A stretch of DNA of 36,406 bases from Spirochaetes bacterium ADurb.Bin218 (GTDB lineage Bacteria; Spirochaetota; UBA4802; UBA5550): contig MWCI01000030.1 in assembly GCA_002069965.1 (NCBI GenBank), forward strand, positions 1-36,406, read 5' to 3'. Shown piece by piece: positions 34,690 through 36,406 of the stretch (position 1 is the stretch's first letter; every line of letters begins with the position of its first letter). A program made the translations under genes and the position numbers. The notes beneath the pieces are model-generated. The model was not told the origin of the DNA and did no database searches. It worked only from the letters and a program-made list of their open reading frames with translations.

Positions 34690-35017
34690 TTACAATTTTA
34701 AATTCTCAATCTGAACAAGCAGTTCTGGAATTCTCTCTTTCACAGTAAGCCAGATTATCTCAGGATCTAATGAAAAATAACCATGGGCAATAATATTCCT
34801 CATGCCAATAATACCGCTCCAATTTATCTGGCCATTTTTATATCGAATTTCTTCAGGAATCCTTGCTGCAGACTCACCTATTACAAGAAGATTATGTAAA
34901 ACTGAATCGTAAGTTTTAGAATCAGATTCAAAACTCTCATAGGAAAAGCCATCTGTATTTCAAAATCTTGAAAGCAGCCTCCTTCATATCCTCAATATAA
35001 AGCTTATAATCCCTCAA
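34690..35017 (-). pseudogene. hepT: Frameshifted HEPN-domain toxin HepT
   Basis: Read from TTG at 35017 (overlapping the mntA end), the frame gives RDYKLYIEDMKEAAFKILKY and then stops early at 34937. A shift at about 34955-34958 restores TDGFSYESFESDSKTYDS, LVIGESAARIPEEIR and the HEPN catalytic motif GMRNIIAHGYF (R-x4-H), ending at a TAA at 34690-34692. The combined length is about 109 residues, normal for HepT. Loss of a TA dinucleotide at an ATATAC-like site, or a 1-nt gain, would explain it. As read it encodes only a short truncated peptide, so it is probably inactive, unless the read is wrong or recoding occurs. HEPN toxins cleave RNA. Confidence 0.8.
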
Positions 35018-35306
35018 TCCATTCAACCTCTTCCAGTATTTTACTGCGAAGTGCAGGTTTTAATCCCTTAACAGAAACAAGATCTACTTTTGCACCAACA
35101 ATGCTACTTAAATTTTCAACCAAATTTGCATAAGCAAAGAGATCAACTGGTCTGTCAAAATCTACTATAATATCAATATCGCTTTCTTCGCTTTGTTCAT
35201 CACGGACATAAGAGCCAAAAATTCCAACACGGCATATATGATAATTTCTCAAAAGAGCGGAGTTTAAGGAAAGCTGCCTTTTTATCTGATTTTTGGTAAG
35301 TTTCAT
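35004..35306 (-). CDS. mntA: Minimal nucleotidyltransferase antitoxin MntA
   Basis: 100 residues. The nucleotidyltransferase motif GIFGSYVRDEQSEESDIDIIVDF (G-S-x10-S-D-x-D) is intact, and VDLFAYANLVENLSSIVGAKVDLV gives the third-Asp strand. Enzymes of this type add AMP to the paired HEPN toxin and silence it. Residues 1-16 (MKLTKNQIKRQLSLNS) are nearly those of the adjacent TonB-dependent receptor, encoded by the direct repeat. The start and ribosome-binding region are therefore shared with that gene. It is followed by hepT with a 14-nt overlap. Confidence 0.85.
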   Translation of the reverse strand: MKLTKNQIKRQLSLNSALLRNYHICRVGIFGSYVRDEQSEESDIDIIVDFDRPVDLFAYANLVENLSSIVGAKVDLVSVKGLKPALRSKILEEVEWIEGL

Positions 35307-35319
35307 AAAAATATTTCCA
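35260..35319. repeat. 60-bp direct repeat, copy B (mntA start)
   Basis: The second copy of the repeat at 34630-34689, with two mismatches. It covers the leader and the first codons of mntA. Together the copies bracket about 570 bp that hold the mntA body and hepT. Confidence 0.9.
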
Positions 35320-35488
35320 AAAGAGTAATAAATTCACGAAAATGTTTATTAATAATTATGTCAATAATTTTTGATAATCAGTCATATTACTCCGCCGAAA
35401 AGACAATGCACATTTGGAATAGTATTTTACACTAAAAAAGGCCTTTAGTAATTATTTTTGTGAAAAATTATAAAAAAATCCAAAAGGG

Positions 35489-35517
35489 TTGACAAGGCTT
35501 AAATATCTCTATATAAT
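35489..35517 (+). promoter_or_regulatory. Consensus sigma-70 promoter for the right-edge chemoreceptor
   Basis: TTGACA (35489-35494), 17 nt and TATAAT (35512-35517): both hexamers and the spacing are perfect. The start of transcription should be near 35524, about 43 nt before the ATG. Confidence 0.88.
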
Positions 35518-35566
35518 TTTAAACAAAAGCTGCCAATTGACTAAATATACAAAAATAAGGAGTTTT

Positions 35567-36406
35567 ATGTTTCCCTTTTATAATTTCTTCTTTGGTGTTT
35601 ACCAGCAATCAGGTTTTATTACAAAACGAAAAGCTATTTTAGTTTTTACCTTTGCAAGCCTTGTTATAATATTACTTAATAGTGGAGTTATTTTATCCTT
35701 TATTTTTATAAGCTTCGAGAGAGGCTCAAACTTTCTTCAATCTGCAATTCCTGCTTCAATAGTTTCTCTAATCACAATATTTTTTATCAAAAAGGGAAGA
35801 TTGCAACTTGCCTCAAATATTCTGGTAATATTTTGTTCCCTTGTTGTGCTACTGGGGCTTTTTACAAAGGCCCCTCATGTTGGCTTTGTTACAATGAACT
35901 ATTTTATGTTTGTAACTCTTTTCTTTGCATCAGCCTTTTCTACAAGACTAATTGCTTCTATAATTTATTCATTTTATATAGCTGGTGTTATTTTGTATTT
36001 TATAATACACAAAATCCAGTCAGATCCAAAGATTACAGAACTCTTGCGCATAGGATTAATTGACTCAATAGCTGCCCTAAGCCTTGCATATGCAATTGCA
36101 ATGCTTACAATTACATCTTTTGAAAAAATGATAGCACTTGTAGACACAGAAAAAGAAAAGAGCATAAATCAACTTGCCACTTTACAACAGATGAATGCCA
36201 TCATAGATGACATATCCCGCAAGATGATAGAAATTTCCAAAACAATAGCTATAAAGATAGAAAACTTTCTTGGGAATATACAGGAACAAGCCTCTGCTAT
36301 TGAAGAAATAACAGCCTCAACAGAGGAGGTATCTGCTGGATTTGGCAATGTTAATCAAAATATCAGTAATCAATATAATTCATTGCTCAAATTCTTTGAC
36401 ACAATA
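35567..36406 (+). CDS. Polytopic methyl-accepting chemotaxis protein, 3' truncated by window edge
   Basis: 280 residues are visible and the frame is open to the last base. The start is ATG with AAGGAG about 6 nt upstream. Five to six hydrophobic helices fill residues about 24-190 with no periplasmic ligand domain, a layout seen in some spirochaete receptors. After a linker (FEKMIALVDTEKEKSINQL) a coiled coil starts, with QASAIEEITASTEEVSAGFGNVNQN, the methylation-helix pattern. The signalling tip lies beyond the window. Membrane-helix sensing of lipophilic or redox signals is possible but unproven. Confidence 0.85.
   Translation, partial: MFPFYNFFFGVYQQSGFITKRKAILVFTFASLVIILLNSGVILSFIFISFERGSNFLQSAIPASIVSLITIFFIKKGRLQLASNILVIFCSLVVLLGLFTKAPHVGFVTMNYFMFVTLFFASAFSTRLIASIIYSFYIAGVILYFIIHKIQSDPKITELLRIGLIDSIAALSLAYAIAMLTITSFEKMIALVDTEKEKSINQLATLQQMNAIIDDISRKMIEISKTIAIKIENFLGNIQEQASAIEEITASTEEVSAGFGNVNQNISNQYNSLLKFFDTI

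Noticed and set aside
34940-34970. Programmed frameshifting in hepT.
   Set aside because: No canonical slippery heptamer with a downstream stimulator was seen; a plain mutation or read error is simpler.
35340-35400. Fur-box-like TGATAATCA upstream of mntA and the TonB operon.
   Set aside because: Only one 9-bp half resembles the Fur consensus and the second half does not fit, so iron control is not supported by this site.
1-36406. tRNA, rRNA, CRISPR arrays or insertion sequences.
   Set aside because: No cloverleaf-like T-arm context, no spaced direct-repeat array and no transposase-like reading frame was found by eye.

Overview
The window is AT-rich bacterial DNA and almost certainly comes from a spirochaete (Spirochaetota). 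The main reasons are a FlaA-type periplasmic flagellar sheath protein, a FliG motor protein away from any flagellar cluster, two polytopic chemoreceptors, and a diderm outer-membrane toolkit (Mla-type lipid transporter, TonB/ExbB/ExbD with a TonB-dependent receptor, lipoproteins with a loose lipobox). Genus cannot be fixed from the sequence alone. No rRNA, tRNA, CRISPR array or transposase was seen. Both edges cut genes: a nucleoside-phosphorylase-like gene at the left and a chemoreceptor at the right.

Layout, left part (1-12.7 kb): the 5'-truncated nucleoside-phosphorylase-like gene and mutS2 converge on a perfect bidirectional terminator. Then come a secreted TPR protein with a CsgG/FlgT-like tail, an orphan GHKL ATPase, fliG, and a small operon (Lys-rich 97-aa protein, moaD, moaE) in which the moaE ribosome-binding site is written by the codons of MoaD's terminal Gly-Gly. 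A 413-bp gap ends in a consensus sigma-28 promoter in front of a 43-aa CxxC/CxxC zinc-ribbon microprotein, followed by a tightly overlapped BtuFCD-like ABC transporter. flaA faces it.

Middle (12.7-22.1 kb): an operon of an aromatic-rich, repetitive, probably outer-membrane protein with mlaE, mlaF and mlaD, then carB-pyrR-trxB and a small lipoprotein.

Right (22.1-36.4 kb): an operon read leftward encodes a CDP-alcohol phosphatidyltransferase, a membrane protein with a degenerate GGDEF and an apparently intact EAL domain, and an N-formylglutamate-amidohydrolase-like enzyme. Next are a large chemoreceptor, a YtfJ-like exported protein, and a SatP-type acetate permease. Last is a six-gene energised-uptake operon: TonB-dependent receptor, two paralogous lipoproteins, ExbB, ExbD, TonB. 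This operon is preceded by an MNT-HEPN (mntA-hepT) toxin-antitoxin pair bracketed by 60-bp near-perfect direct repeats. Each repeat carries the leader and the first codons of the gene after it, so mntA and the receptor gene share the same 5' end. hepT is frameshifted.

The items most worth a second look are the repeat-bracketed toxin-antitoxin insertion, the sigma-28-driven zinc-ribbon microprotein beside the ABC transporter, and the aromatic-repeat protein coupled to the Mla genes.
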